This document shows positions 48,905-58,466 of a stretch of DNA of 64,000 nucleotides, one piece after another. A model generated the notes under the pieces. That model saw nothing but the letters and a program-made list of their open reading frames with translations. It ran no database searches and had not been told where the DNA came from. Made by a program: the position numbers and the translations under genes. Each line of letters opens with the position of its first letter. Positions within the stretch are counted from its first letter, which is position 1. Source of the stretch: Burkholderia sp. OK233 (GTDB taxonomy: Bacteria > Pseudomonadota > Gammaproteobacteria > Burkholderiales > Burkholderiaceae); contig NZ_OCSR01000002.1 in NCBI RefSeq assembly GCF_900230185.1, positions 3,782,001 to 3,846,000 on the forward strand, read 5' to 3'.

Positions 48905-51494
48905 GGTCGACCGGCAGTTGATCTTCCACCGGTGCGTCGGCCTTGCCGGCCGCCGCTTTCAGCGAGGCGTCGGCCGACGCCGTTGAAGGCGGTTCGCCTT
49001 TCCCTGCAGCGTTGGGACCGTCGTCCGGTGCGCCGTTCGATTCGACTTTGGCCGGTACGTTCTCCGGGTCCCACGTCAGCAGATGCCGCTGCGGATTCGC
49101 GATTTCGATGCCGCGCGCGCTGAACTGGTCGAGAATGCGGCGGTTGAATTCGCGCTGCACGCCCCAGCGCGCGGTGTCGCGGCATTGGATCTGGCCGGCC
49201 AGCGTGACCGCTGAACCATCCACGCCATCCACGCCCCAGAAGCTGAAGTCGGACAGGATGCCGTCCTTGAACTTCTCGTCTTCGCGCAGCGCGGCGCCGA
49301 TTTCCTTCAGCGTGGCGGTCGCCAGATCGACGTCCTCGCCGAACACGATATTCACTTTCACCGCGGCATTGCCGAGTCCGCGATTGGTATTGTTCACCGT
49401 CGTCACCGAACTGAACGGCACGGTGTAGAGCGAACCATCGCTGCCGCGCAAGCGTACGGTGCGGATCGACAGATATTCAACCGTACCGGATACGCCCGCG
49501 AGCGTGACCCAGTCGCCGACCTGCATGGCGTTTTCCATCAGCAGGAACATACCGGTGATGAAATCCTGCACCAGCTTTTGCGAGCCGAAGCCGAGCGCCA
49601 CGCCGAAAATACTCGCGCCCGCCAGCAGCGGCCCGATGTTCACACCGAGCTCGCTCAGGCCAGTGAGCACCACCACCAGCGCGATCACGCAAAAAAGTGC
49701 GCTGCGCAGCATCGGCAGCAGCGTACGCAGACGTGCGGCGCGCACGAGGTCGCCGCTGGTGGTCCAGCGGTCCAGCCGCCGTTCGATCGCCACGTTGGCG
49801 CTTTCCCACACCACTAGCGCGATCACCGCCGCCACACCGATCGTGACCAGCGCCGAAGCCAGCCGATGGCCGATCGAACCGGTCCGGAACAGCTCGCCCA
49901 CATCGACGCCCCAAACCTGCAGCAGCGCGAGCGCGGTGACGATGCCGATGATCCACGCGACGACCCGCCGCAGCAGCGGGTAATAGCGGTAGGCATGCTG
50001 TTGCGCGAGCGACTTCTCCGCGTCGCCCTGTACATTGAATACCCGCGCCATGGCGCCGAAAATCACGATAGCAACGACCCGCGCGCTCACCAGGATCGCC
50101 AGCGTAATGCCGCCGAGATGCAGCAGGGTGCGATAGCCGTTCTGCACGTCGAGCGCCCAGATGAACCACAGTGCCATCACCACGAATGCCGCGAACCCTG
50201 CCCACGCATCGGCGAGCGCGTTGCCGAACATTTCCAGCGATTTGCTGGCAGCAAAGCGCCTGCGGATCAATTCGCCGACTGGCTTCCTGCATTTCAGGAT
50301 CAGAATCGAGGTCATGATGTGGCCGGCGAGCGCGACCGCTTTCATCAGCGCGAGATGCGCGGCGTCGTTCAGGCCGAGCGACTGCGCGATCTCCGCGATC
50401 GCCGAACCGGTGCCGACCACGGCGACGATCCGCGCGATCCAGCGCTGCACGAAAACGGCCCACGCATCGCTCATGCGCAACAGGCGCAGGCGGGGCGCGC
50501 TCGGCTGCAGGAAGAAGCCGCTGACGATCACAATCAGGCGGCACAGCACGTAGATGTCGATCAGCGAATCGTGTGCGCGGTCTTGCGGCGTGCCGTCTTC
50601 GGTGAAGATCGACATCAGCGCGCTCGCCGCGCCGATGAACACCGCCAGCGGCAACAGGCGCAGCACCATCGTCAGGAGCGCGCGTGGCAGACGCTGCAAC
50701 AGCGTCAAGTGATGCACGGCCTTCTGCTCGCCTTTGACCTCGGTGGCTTTGCCCGTGGTGGGCGTGGGCGTCGTGACGGCCGCGCCGGGCCTCGCCGCCT
50801 GAGCTGTCGCATCGGGCGAAGCGGGCAGCGGCGGCGCGGCATTCGGCGCATCGGCCGGTTGCGGCCGGACGTCGACGGGCAAGTCGGCCTGCGATGCACT
50901 GTCTTCATCGCCACGTTCGCGGCGCGCGGCGAGGGCCGTGTACGCGCGGCGCAACAGGCGGCGCGCGAGCCATTCGAGCGCGAGCGCGGGCAGCAGTGCC
51001 GCCAGCAGCGACCATGCGACCTGGCCGAGCACGCCGCGCGCTTGCGGGTTGGTCGATTGCCAATGCCACCAGGTGCGCACCGAAGCGACGTCGAGCAGCG
51101 CGGCGACCGAACTGCGCAAAGACTTGCCGAGGTGCACGGCCCAATGCGCGCCCTGACGCGCCAGTTGCGAGGCGAGGCCATTGGACTGGAAGGCGGTTGG
51201 GACGAGCGCGCTGGCGCTGCTGGCCGCGGCGGGTGCCGACGCAGCCGTGGCCGCCGCGGCCGGTGGAGCGCTGAGTGCGCCCGCTGCGGCGATTGCCTGT
51301 AGCGTGTCGCTGACTTGCGCGCGGCGTTTGGGATCTTTGAGGACGCTGAGGGCCTGGCGGGCCTGCTCGGGCGTCAGGGTGGGCGCGGCGCCGGATGCCG
51401 CGGAGGTAGCGGCAGGTTGTGCCGCGGCGGCAAAGACCGGCGAGGCGCTCAGGAGGAGAAAAATGACAAGCCAGGCGTGGAGTTTTGTGCGCAT
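48843..51494 (-). CDS. Large mechanosensitive channel of the MscS family (YbiO-like)
   Basis: The 883-residue inner-membrane protein has a signal peptide (MRTKLHAWLVIFLLLSASPV), a periplasmic Ala-rich region with TLTPEQARQALSVLKDPKRR as in YbiO-type proteins, about ten membrane helices, and the MscS core near residues 640-800: LAGASIFGVALGFGSQKLVQ is the Gly/Ala-packed pore helix TM3, followed by IRTVRLRGSDGSLYTVPFSS in the beta domain. A long cytoplasmic C-tail rich in Ala, Pro and Asp follows. It would release solutes on hypo-osmotic shock. The start at 51494 is set by the signal peptide. Confidence 0.9.
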   Translation of the reverse strand: MRTKLHAWLVIFLLLSASPVFAAAAQPAATSAASGAAPTLTPEQARQALSVLKDPKRRAQVSDTLQAIAAAGALSAPPAAAATAASAPAAASSASALVPTAFQSNGLASQLARQGAHWAVHLGKSLRSSVAALLDVASVRTWWHWQSTNPQARGVLGQVAWSLLAALLPALALEWLARRLLRRAYTALAARRERGDEDSASQADLPVDVRPQPADAPNAAPPLPASPDATAQAARPGAAVTTPTPTTGKATEVKGEQKAVHHLTLLQRLPRALLTMVLRLLPLAVFIGAASALMSIFTEDGTPQDRAHDSLIDIYVLCRLIVIVSGFFLQPSAPRLRLLRMSDAWAVFVQRWIARIVAVVGTGSAIAEIAQSLGLNDAAHLALMKAVALAGHIMTSILILKCRKPVGELIRRRFAASKSLEMFGNALADAWAGFAAFVVMALWFIWALDVQNGYRTLLHLGGITLAILVSARVVAIVIFGAMARVFNVQGDAEKSLAQQHAYRYYPLLRRVVAWIIGIVTALALLQVWGVDVGELFRTGSIGHRLASALVTIGVAAVIALVVWESANVAIERRLDRWTTSGDLVRAARLRTLLPMLRSALFCVIALVVVLTGLSELGVNIGPLLAGASIFGVALGFGSQKLVQDFITGMFLLMENAMQVGDWVTLAGVSGTVEYLSIRTVRLRGSDGSLYTVPFSSVTTVNNTNRGLGNAAVKVNIVFGEDVDLATATLKEIGAALREDEKFKDGILSDFSFWGVDGVDGSAVTLAGQIQCRDTARWGVQREFNRRILDQFSARGIEIANPQRHLLTWDPENVPAKVESNGAPDDGPNAAGKGEPPSTASADASLKAAAGKADAPVEDQLPVDPKPAGGPRTPANPGSTSPHE

Positions 51495-51852
51495 AGGGTG
51501 TAAGGCGGGGTACCAGGTGCGGACGGCGGTGCCGGGACGCGTGGGTCGATTCGGCGGCGTGACCTTGGACCGACACGCGTTTAGTCGTACAAGTTCCATC
51601 CGCGGCGGCTATCGGTGTTCACGCGGAGGTTCGGCCAGTTGCTCCGAATTGTAACGTCAGGTAGCAGAAAGCTTGCCTGGCCGAGGCGCTGTCCACGGCG
51701 TAGCGCGCAAGATCGCGCGGCTTGAGGCTGCAGGCGCCGTGTGACAGGCGGCCATGCGCGGACGCAGCCCCGTGCGGGGCTGCCGTCGTCAAAAGGGCTG
51801 GCGCGAAAGCCCACTGGCTCCGCACCGCAGGGGCGCTCAGGCCCGGTAATGC
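51495..51852. other. Intergenic region between MscS and NIPSNAP genes
   Basis: No coding frame is supported in these 358 bases. A perfect 8-bp hairpin, GCAGCCCC-GTGC-GGGGCTGC (51764-51783), lies 70 bases beyond the NIPSNAP stop and could end that transcript, although no T run follows. The remainder should contain the promoter of the MscS gene on the minus strand; none is obvious. Confidence 0.4.
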
Positions 51853-52203
51853 CTATTCCGTTGCTTCCACCGAATCCGTCGCCGCCACCCCGAGCGTGCC
51901 TTCAACCACCTCGGTGAAGGTGCGCTCCTCGCGCAGAATGAAGCGCTTCGTCTGCGCAAACAGGAAATTTTCCCGTGCTTCGGCGTCGGAGCGCAGCCTC
52001 GCCCGATAAGCCTCGTACGCAGCGAGGCTGTCGAACGCGATCAATCCCCAGGCGACGTCGTTGGTCCCTTCGTGGGGCAGAAAGTAGCCGATCAGATGAC
52101 CGCCGCAGCGCGGAATAATGCGGCCCCAGTTGCGAGCGTAGTCGTTGAAGGCATCGCGTTGGAATGGGTCGATCTGATAGCGGATGAAGCAGGTAATCGT
52201 CAT
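51853..52203 (-). CDS. NIPSNAP-family protein
   Basis: The 116-residue product has the ferredoxin-like NIPSNAP fold of about 100 residues: FIRYQIDPFQRDAFNDYARN, then GGHLIGYFLPHEGTNDVAWG and IAFDSLAAYEAYRARL. The family belongs to the dimeric alpha-beta barrel group and has no firm function in bacteria; some act in small-molecule modification. It appears to be a single-gene unit. Confidence 0.9.
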   Translation of the reverse strand: MTITCFIRYQIDPFQRDAFNDYARNWGRIIPRCGGHLIGYFLPHEGTNDVAWGLIAFDSLAAYEAYRARLRSDAEARENFLFAQTKRFILREERTFTEVVEGTLGVAATDSVEATE

Positions 52204-52392
52204 GTGAGAGATCCCGATCGGATGGGGGTGGTTTGAAGCAGGTGAGTACCAGTATGGAGGCTGCTCGACTGCGACGTTTCACTGCCTTCTGAACTGTCGT
52301 TGAGCGGAGCGTGCGGCATTTCATGGCCGCGTTCAAGGGCGGCGCAAAAGCCGCGCACATGGCAAGCGGCGCCGTGTCTCGAGGCTCGCTCC

Positions 52393-54075
52393 TTAGCGCG
52401 GCGCAGCTGTTTTTCCACTAGCCTCGCGGATCGTCAACACCGCGAGCGCCGCGCCGGCCAGTGCGCACATCGCCGATACCAGCGCCACCGCCCGTAAGGC
52501 CGCCCCGAGTGCCTCGGCTTGCGCGCGCGCCACTTCGGCTCGTGTCGCGGCGTCCGTCGCGCCTGGCGCCGACGAGCTCGCATTCATCGTGTCCTGCGTC
52601 AACCGTGCCGTCTCACGCGCCGCTTGCGGCACGTTCGATGCATCGAGCCGCGCGTCGAGCGCCGCGTCGTGCGACCACACGAACACAATCCCGAGCACAG
52701 CGATCGCCAGCAGACTCGCCACTCGGGCGACGGCGTTATTGATGCCCGAGGCGACACCCGTGCGGGCGGCGAATACGGATGTCATCACCGTCGTCGTCAA
52801 CGGTGCGACGGTAATCGTCATGCCAAGCCCGAGGATGACGAGCGCCGGAAAGAAGCCGCGCCAGTATTCGCCGCGGACCCAGGGCAGCGCGAGCATCGCG
52901 AAGCCGATCGCCGCGATCACCGGCCCGATGCCCAGCAAGGTCCGTGCGCCGTAACGGCTCGTCAGGCCGCCGGTGAAACGCGACAACAGGCCGATCGTGA
53001 CCGGCACGGGCAGCAGAGCGGCGCCTGCCTCGGTCGCGCTATAGCCATACGCGCGGATCAGCGTGAACGGCAGGAAGAACAGGGCGCCGCCCAGCCCGAA
53101 GTAGAGCAGCAGCGTGACGAGATTCGCGCCGACAAAGTCACGCGAACGGAACACGTCGAGCGGCATCATCGGATTGCGGGTCTTCGCTTCGAGCACGACG
53201 AAGCCTGTCAGCACGAAGAGGCCGCCGAGGATCGACGCCAGCACCCAGCGGTCGCCGAAGCCGCGCGCCGAGGCGATGGTCAGGCCGTAGGTCAGCGCGG
53301 CGAGCCCTGCGGCCGCCGTGATGGCGCCCGGCCAGTCGAGCCTGGGCAGCGCTTGCGCTTTGAGCGCGGGGTCCGGGTCAGAAGGATCGTCTTCCTGCCG
53401 GCTGTCCGGCACGGCGATGACCGCCAGCGCGATGGTTGCGCACGCAACCGGTACGTTCAGGAAGAAAATCGCCCGCCATGAAAACGCATCGACGAGCCAG
53501 CCACCCGCCACCGGCCCGACCGCCGACGTGATCGCGCCGACGCCGGCCCAGGTGCCGATCGCCTTGCCGCGCTCCTTGTCGGCGAATACCGAGCCAATGA
53601 TGGCGAGACTGCTCGGCACCAGCAGCGCCGCGCCGATGCCTTGCACGGCGCGCGCCGCGATCAGGGCGCCGACGCCTGGCGCCAGGCCGCAGCCGATCGA
53701 GGCCAGCGTGAACAAGCCGATTCCCGCGATGAACACGGTGCGCCTGCCGAGCTTGTCGCCCAGCGAGCCGCCCACCAGCACCAGGGCGCCGAGAAACAGC
53801 AGATACGCGTTGACTACCCACTGGATCGCCGCCACGCTCGCGCCCAGTTCGGTCTGGATCGACGGCAGCGCGACGTTGACCACGGAGCCGTCGATGAACG
53901 CCATGCTCGAACCCAGGATGGTCGCGGCGAGCGCGAGTTTTTTGCGCCGGCACGGATGATCGAAGCTGAGGGGCTGAGCGTGGATCGCGAGCGCGTCGCA
54001 CGGGCTCGCCTGGGCGGGGAGCGTGGAGGAAGGGCGGCGTACGAGCGCCGGGGCGTGCTGATCGGCCAAGTCCAC
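52393..54075 (-). CDS. MFS transporter, DHA2 (EmrB/QacA-type)
   Basis: The 560-residue inner-membrane protein has about 14 helices with SSMAFIDGSVVNVALPSI as motif D1, LVGGSLGDKLGRRTVFIAG as motif A, and VGPVAGGWLVDAFSWRAIFF as motif C, the antiporter signature. It is a drug:proton antiporter of the same class as the pump at 6 kb but clearly a different gene. The start is GTG 54075 by frame; the first 45 or so residues are polar and may not belong. No regulator gene is adjacent apart from the sigma-54 activator. Confidence 0.9.
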   Translation of the reverse strand: MDLADQHAPALVRRPSSTLPAQASPCDALAIHAQPLSFDHPCRRKKLALAATILGSSMAFIDGSVVNVALPSIQTELGASVAAIQWVVNAYLLFLGALVLVGGSLGDKLGRRTVFIAGIGLFTLASIGCGLAPGVGALIAARAVQGIGAALLVPSSLAIIGSVFADKERGKAIGTWAGVGAITSAVGPVAGGWLVDAFSWRAIFFLNVPVACATIALAVIAVPDSRQEDDPSDPDPALKAQALPRLDWPGAITAAAGLAALTYGLTIASARGFGDRWVLASILGGLFVLTGFVVLEAKTRNPMMPLDVFRSRDFVGANLVTLLLYFGLGGALFFLPFTLIRAYGYSATEAGAALLPVPVTIGLLSRFTGGLTSRYGARTLLGIGPVIAAIGFAMLALPWVRGEYWRGFFPALVILGLGMTITVAPLTTTVMTSVFAARTGVASGINNAVARVASLLAIAVLGIVFVWSHDAALDARLDASNVPQAARETARLTQDTMNASSSAPGATDAATRAEVARAQAEALGAALRAVALVSAMCALAGAALAVLTIREASGKTAAPR

Positions 54076-54217
54076 TCCAGGGTGGATGAACGGCTTTCAG
54101 CATAGCAACGCCAAGGGAGAACCGATAGCCGGGTACGACGCCAAGCCGACCGGGCCGCGCCAGGCGGCGCGGTCGCAGCACTATTTGCGGAGTTTTGCCC
54201 GCTCAGGCGGCCTCAGG

Positions 54218-55654
54218 TCAAACCAGCGAGGGTGCCTGCCGCTCCTCCTCGTCGCCGGCATCCGCACCGCCGTCGGCGTTCGACGCGCGTCCGGCCGCCG
54301 GGTCCTGATGCAGCCGGCTCGCATGCATCAGGCGATACAGCGTGGCTCGCGAAATGCCGAGCTCGGCCGCGGCCTCGGACAATTTATAGCCGTGCCGCTG
54401 CAACGCGTGCTCGATGGCGTCCTTTTCGGCCTTGCTGCGAATCTCCGCCAGCGTCACGGCCGGCCCGTTGTCGGTTTCCGGCAGGCCGAGGTCGCTTGCC
54501 GTGATAAAGCGGCCCTCGCTCATCACCACGGCCCGGCGCACGCAGTTGATCAGCTCACGTACATTGCCTGGCCACGAATAGTTCGACATGGCGACGATCG
54601 CATCGCTCGACAGCCCGCGCAATTTACGCGCGCCGTCCTGCCGGTACATGCTGAGTGCATAGTTGGCGAGCAGCTTGATGTCGCCGCCGCGCTCGCGCAA
54701 CGGCGGCTCGACGAGCCGCAGCACGCACAGGCGGTGATACAGGTCGGAGCGGAAGCGGCCGTCTTCGACGGCTTTGTCCAGATCGACGTGAGTCGCCGAA
54801 ATGACCCGTGCGTCGACGTTGATCGACCCATTGCCTCCCAGCCGTTCGATGGTGCCTTCCTGCAGGAAGCGCAGCAGCACCGCCTGGCACTCGTGCGGCA
54901 TGTCGCCGATTTCATCCAGAAACAGGGTGCCTTCGTTGGCGCTTTCGATCCGGCCGATCTTGCGTTGCAACGCGCCGGTAAAGGCGCCGCGCTCGTGGCC
55001 GAACAATTCGGCTTGCAGCAGGCTCGGCGGAATGGCCGCGCAATTGATCGCGACGAAGGCCCGGCCGGCGCGCGGCGAGCGCTCATGAATCGCACGGGCG
55101 GTCAGTTCCTTGCCGGTGCCCGATTCGCCGGCGACGAACACCGGTGCATTGGTCACGCCGCATTTGTCGATGCGCCGGTACAACTGCTGCATCGCCTCGC
55201 ATTGCCCAACCATGCCGTGCCGGCCGAGCGAAGGCTCGGGGGCGGCTGGCGCGTGCCGCAGGCTCGACAGCCCGTGCGCGTGGCCGAGCGCGAATACCAG
55301 CCGCTCGTTCAGCCAGGGCCGGGTGACGAAATCGAAGCAATAATCGAGGATGAAGCGGCTAACCAGTTCGTCGTCCGACTGGCCCGGCGCGATCTGCGCG
55401 ACCCAGTTCGTTTCGACGCGCCGCATGCAGGAGGCCAGGGCGGACAAATGCTGGGACGTGCATTCACCGGGCAATTCGACGAGGCCGACCTTGATATTGT
55501 CGCGCTCGATCATGCGTTCGGCGATCGCCGTGCTTTTGGCGTGCACCGCTTGCCAACCGGATGCGGCCAGGAAGCTGGCCAGATCCTGATCGGGCGAGTT
55601 CGACACGTATAGAACGGTGCGTTCGGTGTCGACAGGCGTGCAAGTCGTGTTCAT
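54218..55654 (-). CDS. VpsR/BerB-like sigma-54-dependent activator
   Basis: The 478-residue protein has a receiver-like N-terminal domain (about 1-130) in which the usual phospho-Asp position reads LVELPG, so it is degenerate as in the VpsR group. The AAA+ domain has Walker A GESGTGKE (176-183), the sigma-54 contact loop GAFTGA (223-228) and Walker B LFLDEIG (244-250). A Fis-type helix-turn-helix ends it (LSEAAAELGISRATLYRLMH). In Vibrio VpsR and Burkholderia BerB such proteins bind c-di-GMP and switch on exopolysaccharide genes; here that is inferred. Its gene faces away from the sigma-54 promoter at 56354. Confidence 0.88.
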   Translation of the reverse strand: MNTTCTPVDTERTVLYVSNSPDQDLASFLAASGWQAVHAKSTAIAERMIERDNIKVGLVELPGECTSQHLSALASCMRRVETNWVAQIAPGQSDDELVSRFILDYCFDFVTRPWLNERLVFALGHAHGLSSLRHAPAAPEPSLGRHGMVGQCEAMQQLYRRIDKCGVTNAPVFVAGESGTGKELTARAIHERSPRAGRAFVAINCAAIPPSLLQAELFGHERGAFTGALQRKIGRIESANEGTLFLDEIGDMPHECQAVLLRFLQEGTIERLGGNGSINVDARVISATHVDLDKAVEDGRFRSDLYHRLCVLRLVEPPLRERGGDIKLLANYALSMYRQDGARKLRGLSSDAIVAMSNYSWPGNVRELINCVRRAVVMSEGRFITASDLGLPETDNGPAVTLAEIRSKAEKDAIEHALQRHGYKLSEAAAELGISRATLYRLMHASRLHQDPAAGRASNADGGADAGDEEERQAPSLV

Positions 55655-55902
55655 GTGACCCCCGGATTGTTGCTGCTCTCAGAACTGCTCTTCGACGAAC
55701 TGGACAGACCGGCAATGACAAATTCACGGTAGCGGCAATGGCGGGGGGCAGGTGGCGACGTGAGCCGCTGCACTTCGGACAGCTAGCAGAACAGCGTTCA
55801 ACGCTGAAACCGCCCGACTATTTCATCCCCGAATCACAAAAGCCGTGTTTTGCCTTGTGGTCTGACAGAGGCGCTCTACGTGGCGCATGGTTTAACGATA
55901 AG

Positions 55903-55916
55903 CGAAAGCGCTTTCG
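55903..55916. promoter_or_regulatory. 14-bp palindrome upstream of the sigma-54 promoter
   Basis: CGAAAGCGCTTTCG is perfectly self-complementary. It lies about 440 bases before the sigma-54 promoter and 249 bases before the activator start, so it could be an enhancer site for the activator. This is a position argument only. Confidence 0.3.
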
Positions 55917-56353
55917 AGCGCCATACAAACAAATCTGGATTCAGAAACGTTTTTCCCGCTTTGACGTGGGTGCTTGCCGTTCAGAAATGGTCGGTCAACC
56001 TCGGCTATGTGCGAAACCCCACACAGCGATTGCAAATCGCATGGCGGTCATCGTGCAACCGATGCCGAGCCGTCGAATCAACGTGTCTCAAGCTTGCGAC
56101 ACATTGGGCAGCGGCTACCAAGGGTGCTTCGTGGCCCGAAGCATCGGCATATTTGACCGGGCTACGCCGCAAAGCGCGGCCGGACGTGGTCCGAAGAAGC
56201 ACGCGTCCGGTCCTGCAAACAGGGAGATCCTTCCGCAGTGCGTTAGAGGGTGAACCCCTCGCGTGTCGAATCCGAATCAAGTGTGACGTGAGGCAGGGTC
56301 CGGCGAGACGCGTTGCAGCAAAAATCACGGTGCGACAAGGGATTGAAGGGGCA

Positions 56354-56369
56354 TGGCACAGCCATTGCA
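56354..56369 (+). promoter_or_regulatory. Sigma-54 (-24/-12) promoter
   Basis: TGGCACAGCCATTGCA matches TGGCACG-N4-TTGCA with one difference, and GG and GC are ten bases apart. Transcription would start near 56380 and run toward the 95-residue protein and the TadZ-like ATPase. A sigma-54 activator gene lies next to it in divergent orientation. Confidence 0.7.
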
Positions 56370-56892
56370 TTAGGAGCATCACAAGCAAATGCGTTGCCGC
56401 CTGGTTCCTGAGGCTCGGGGAAGCAGGAGCCGGAGCCCGGCGGCAAACATAGACTTCGTGAGCGCGGCCGGGGAAGCCAATGTGTCTTGCGAGGGTGCGG
56501 CGGGGCCACTGAAAAACGGATGTTAAAAAAAACGGGATGAATGATCGATACGGGGTATCGGCCATTCGTCACCGGACAACGTGAAGCACTGACCTCGCCA
56601 CTTTTTCCGTCATATTGGACGGACTCGAAGTCGACGGCCGAAATGGATGGCCGAAGTCGACCGCAGGAACGACAGGCACCGCGCTTGGGCAATTTGCGGG
56701 CGCGCGACGTACAAAACAGGGAAGGGGCAGCGCACGGTAAGGACCGGCCGGCGCGAAGAAGCGGGGAGGAACGGCCTGAGTCTCCATAGAGGGGCGCACG
56801 CTACGAGGTGAATCGGGTGCCGTGCCCGCGCACTAACGCGGGCACGGCTTACCTGGATACGGCTTTGAATGGCCCATCAAGCGGGGGGTGTC

Positions 56893-57180
56893 ATGAAAAC
56901 GATCAGCAAGCCGGTTGCATTGCGGCTGGACCAGCACACCACGGCGCACGGCGCCGGTTTCTCCTACCAACTTCACTTTGCGCGGCAGCGACCATTGTTC
57001 GCCGCGCCGTCGGCCGATCTGCTCACGCTGGTGATCGCCGAGGCGATGAAACGCAAGGCTCAGGCCGAGATCCAACGCGACGTATTGCGCGAAGCGATCT
57101 ACGAGATCCCGGTGTTGACCGAACGAGGCCACGATCGGGCTGCGGACATCTACCAATCCGATCCCGACGACTACATCTGA
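56893..57180 (+). CDS. Conserved-looking small protein of unknown function
   Basis: The 95-residue product starts MKTISKPVALRLDQHTTAHG and ends in IYQSDPDDYI. The middle, LLTLVIAEAMKRKAQAEIQR, is likely a helix. No family was recognised and there is no signal peptide or membrane segment. GGGGGG precedes ATG 56893; ATG 56869 upstream is less likely. It lies 62 bp before the TadZ-like gene and downstream of a sigma-54 promoter, so the two probably form one unit. Confidence 0.6.
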   Translation: MKTISKPVALRLDQHTTAHGAGFSYQLHFARQRPLFAAPSADLLTLVIAEAMKRKAQAEIQRDVLREAIYEIPVLTERGHDRAADIYQSDPDDYI

Positions 57181-57242
57181 ATGTCGACTGTTATTGACGC
57201 GGCCTTACCTACGGGAAGGCCTTAGTCCGGCGGAGACCCGAC

Positions 57243-58445
57243 ATGATCGACATCTTCCTGATTTCGTCCAGCGCGGAGCGCGCGCCGCATATCGTCGCGC
57301 GCCTCGAAGAAAGCGGCGTGGTGTATCGCCTGCGCACCGCTTACTGCACGGCACGGCAACTGCGCACGCACGCCCGAGCAATCAGGAGCGCCGATCTGCT
57401 GATCGTCGACGACGTCGATCTGAGCGCGCACGAGCTGGGCGGCGTCGAGGAGGCGCTGGCCTGTTCGCCTGCTTTGCATTGCATGCTGGTTACGCAGGCG
57501 CCGTCCGCTGCATTGCTGACCGCGGCGACTCGCGTCGGCGTGCGGCATGTGCTGTCATGGCCGTTGGATGCATACAAGATCGCCACCGTGCTCACGTATA
57601 TCGCCGCGAAGAAAAGCGCGGACGTGCGCCGTGCCGGGCGGGTCGTCTCGTTCGCGTCGTGCAAGGGCGGCAGCGGCACCACGCTGATCGCTGTAAATCT
57701 CGCCTGGTCGCTCGCCGCACTGCGCAACAGGCGTGTGTTGCTGATCGATCTCAGCCAGCAATTCGCCGACGCCAGCCTGCTCATGGCCAACAAACCGCCA
57801 CCCGCGACGCTCTCCGATCTGTGCTCGCGGATCGACCAGCTCGATGCCGCTTTGCTGGACGCCTGCGTGATGCACGTCCACGCGAACCTCGACGTGCTGG
57901 CGGGGGCCGGCGACCCGCTGAAGGCCGCCAAACTGCGGCCTGAGCAGCTGAAGCAGATTCTCACGCTGGCGCGCGAGCGGTACGACGCGGTGCTGATCGA
58001 CATCGGCCAAAGCCTCAATTCGGTGACGATCCATGCACTAGATCACAGCGATGCAATCTGCATGGTGGTGCGGCAAAACCTGCTTTACCTGCACGGCGGC
58101 CGCCGGATGCTCGATATTTTCAAGGAATTGGGCTATCCGCCCAGCAAGGTGCGGGTTGTGGTGAATCAATACGACAAGAACGCGTGCATCAACCTGCCGA
58201 CGCTCGAACGGACGCTCGGCGCGACGGTCGCGCACCAGCTTCCGCGTGACGAAAAGCAGGTCGACGAGGCGCTCAACCTCAGTGTGCCGCTCGTCACTTC
58301 CGCCCATGACAGCGCGCTGGCGCAAGGCATCCGCCTGCTCGCCGATATGCTGTGGCCGGCCATCGCCGAGCCCCGCAAAGGGATACTTGGCCGCCTGTTT
58401 GCTGAGCGACCGACCGTGCCGCCGCAACTGAAGCCGGGGCACTGA
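57243..58445 (+). CDS. CpaE/TadZ-like MinD-family ATPase (orphan)
   Basis: The 400-residue protein has an atypical receiver-like N-terminal domain (about 1-125, with LLIVDDVDLSAHEL) and a ParA/MinD ATPase domain: deviant Walker A CKGGSGTTLIAVNLA, VLLIDLSQQFADAS as switch/Walker A' region, and YDAVLIDIGQSLN as Walker B. This is the CpaE/TadZ layout, which places Flp/Tad pilus machinery at the pole. No other tad/cpa gene is in the window, so it either works with a pilus locus elsewhere or has another positioning role. GGAG precedes the ATG. A perfect hairpin follows. Confidence 0.85.
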   Translation: MIDIFLISSSAERAPHIVARLEESGVVYRLRTAYCTARQLRTHARAIRSADLLIVDDVDLSAHELGGVEEALACSPALHCMLVTQAPSAALLTAATRVGVRHVLSWPLDAYKIATVLTYIAAKKSADVRRAGRVVSFASCKGGSGTTLIAVNLAWSLAALRNRRVLLIDLSQQFADASLLMANKPPPATLSDLCSRIDQLDAALLDACVMHVHANLDVLAGAGDPLKAAKLRPEQLKQILTLARERYDAVLIDIGQSLNSVTIHALDHSDAICMVVRQNLLYLHGGRRMLDIFKELGYPPSKVRVVVNQYDKNACINLPTLERTLGATVAHQLPRDEKQVDEALNLSVPLVTSAHDSALAQGIRLLADMLWPAIAEPRKGILGRLFAERPTVPPQLKPGH

Positions 58446-58466
58446 GCCAATCCGATCACCGCGACT

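Larger units (their letters stand above)
55655..56892. other. 1.2-kb non-coding region between the sigma-54 activator and the TadZ unit
   Basis: Several frames stay open for 180-230 codons, but none has a ribosome-binding site, family similarity or clean codon usage, and GC content is mixed. Recognisable elements are a near-consensus sigma-54 promoter (56354-56369), a perfect 14-bp palindrome CGAAAGCGCTTTCG (55903-55916) and an inverted repeat GAGGG-TGAA-CCCCTC near 56246. The promoter lies over 500 bases before the next gene, so a long untranslated leader or a small RNA is possible. Confidence 0.5.

Noticed and set aside
56042..56057. Second possible sigma-54 promoter (TGGCGG...GTGCA)
   Set aside because: GG and GC spacing fits, but four other consensus positions are wrong; too weak beside the site at 56354.
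55561..56253. 230-codon frame in the gap after the sigma-54 activator
   Set aside because: It begins inside the activator gene on the other strand, lacks a ribosome-binding site and shows no fold or motif; the region also holds a sigma-54 promoter.
56005..56565. 186-codon minus-strand frame crossing the sigma-54 promoter
   Set aside because: No similarity, codon usage unlike the neighbours, and it would cover the best promoter in the region.
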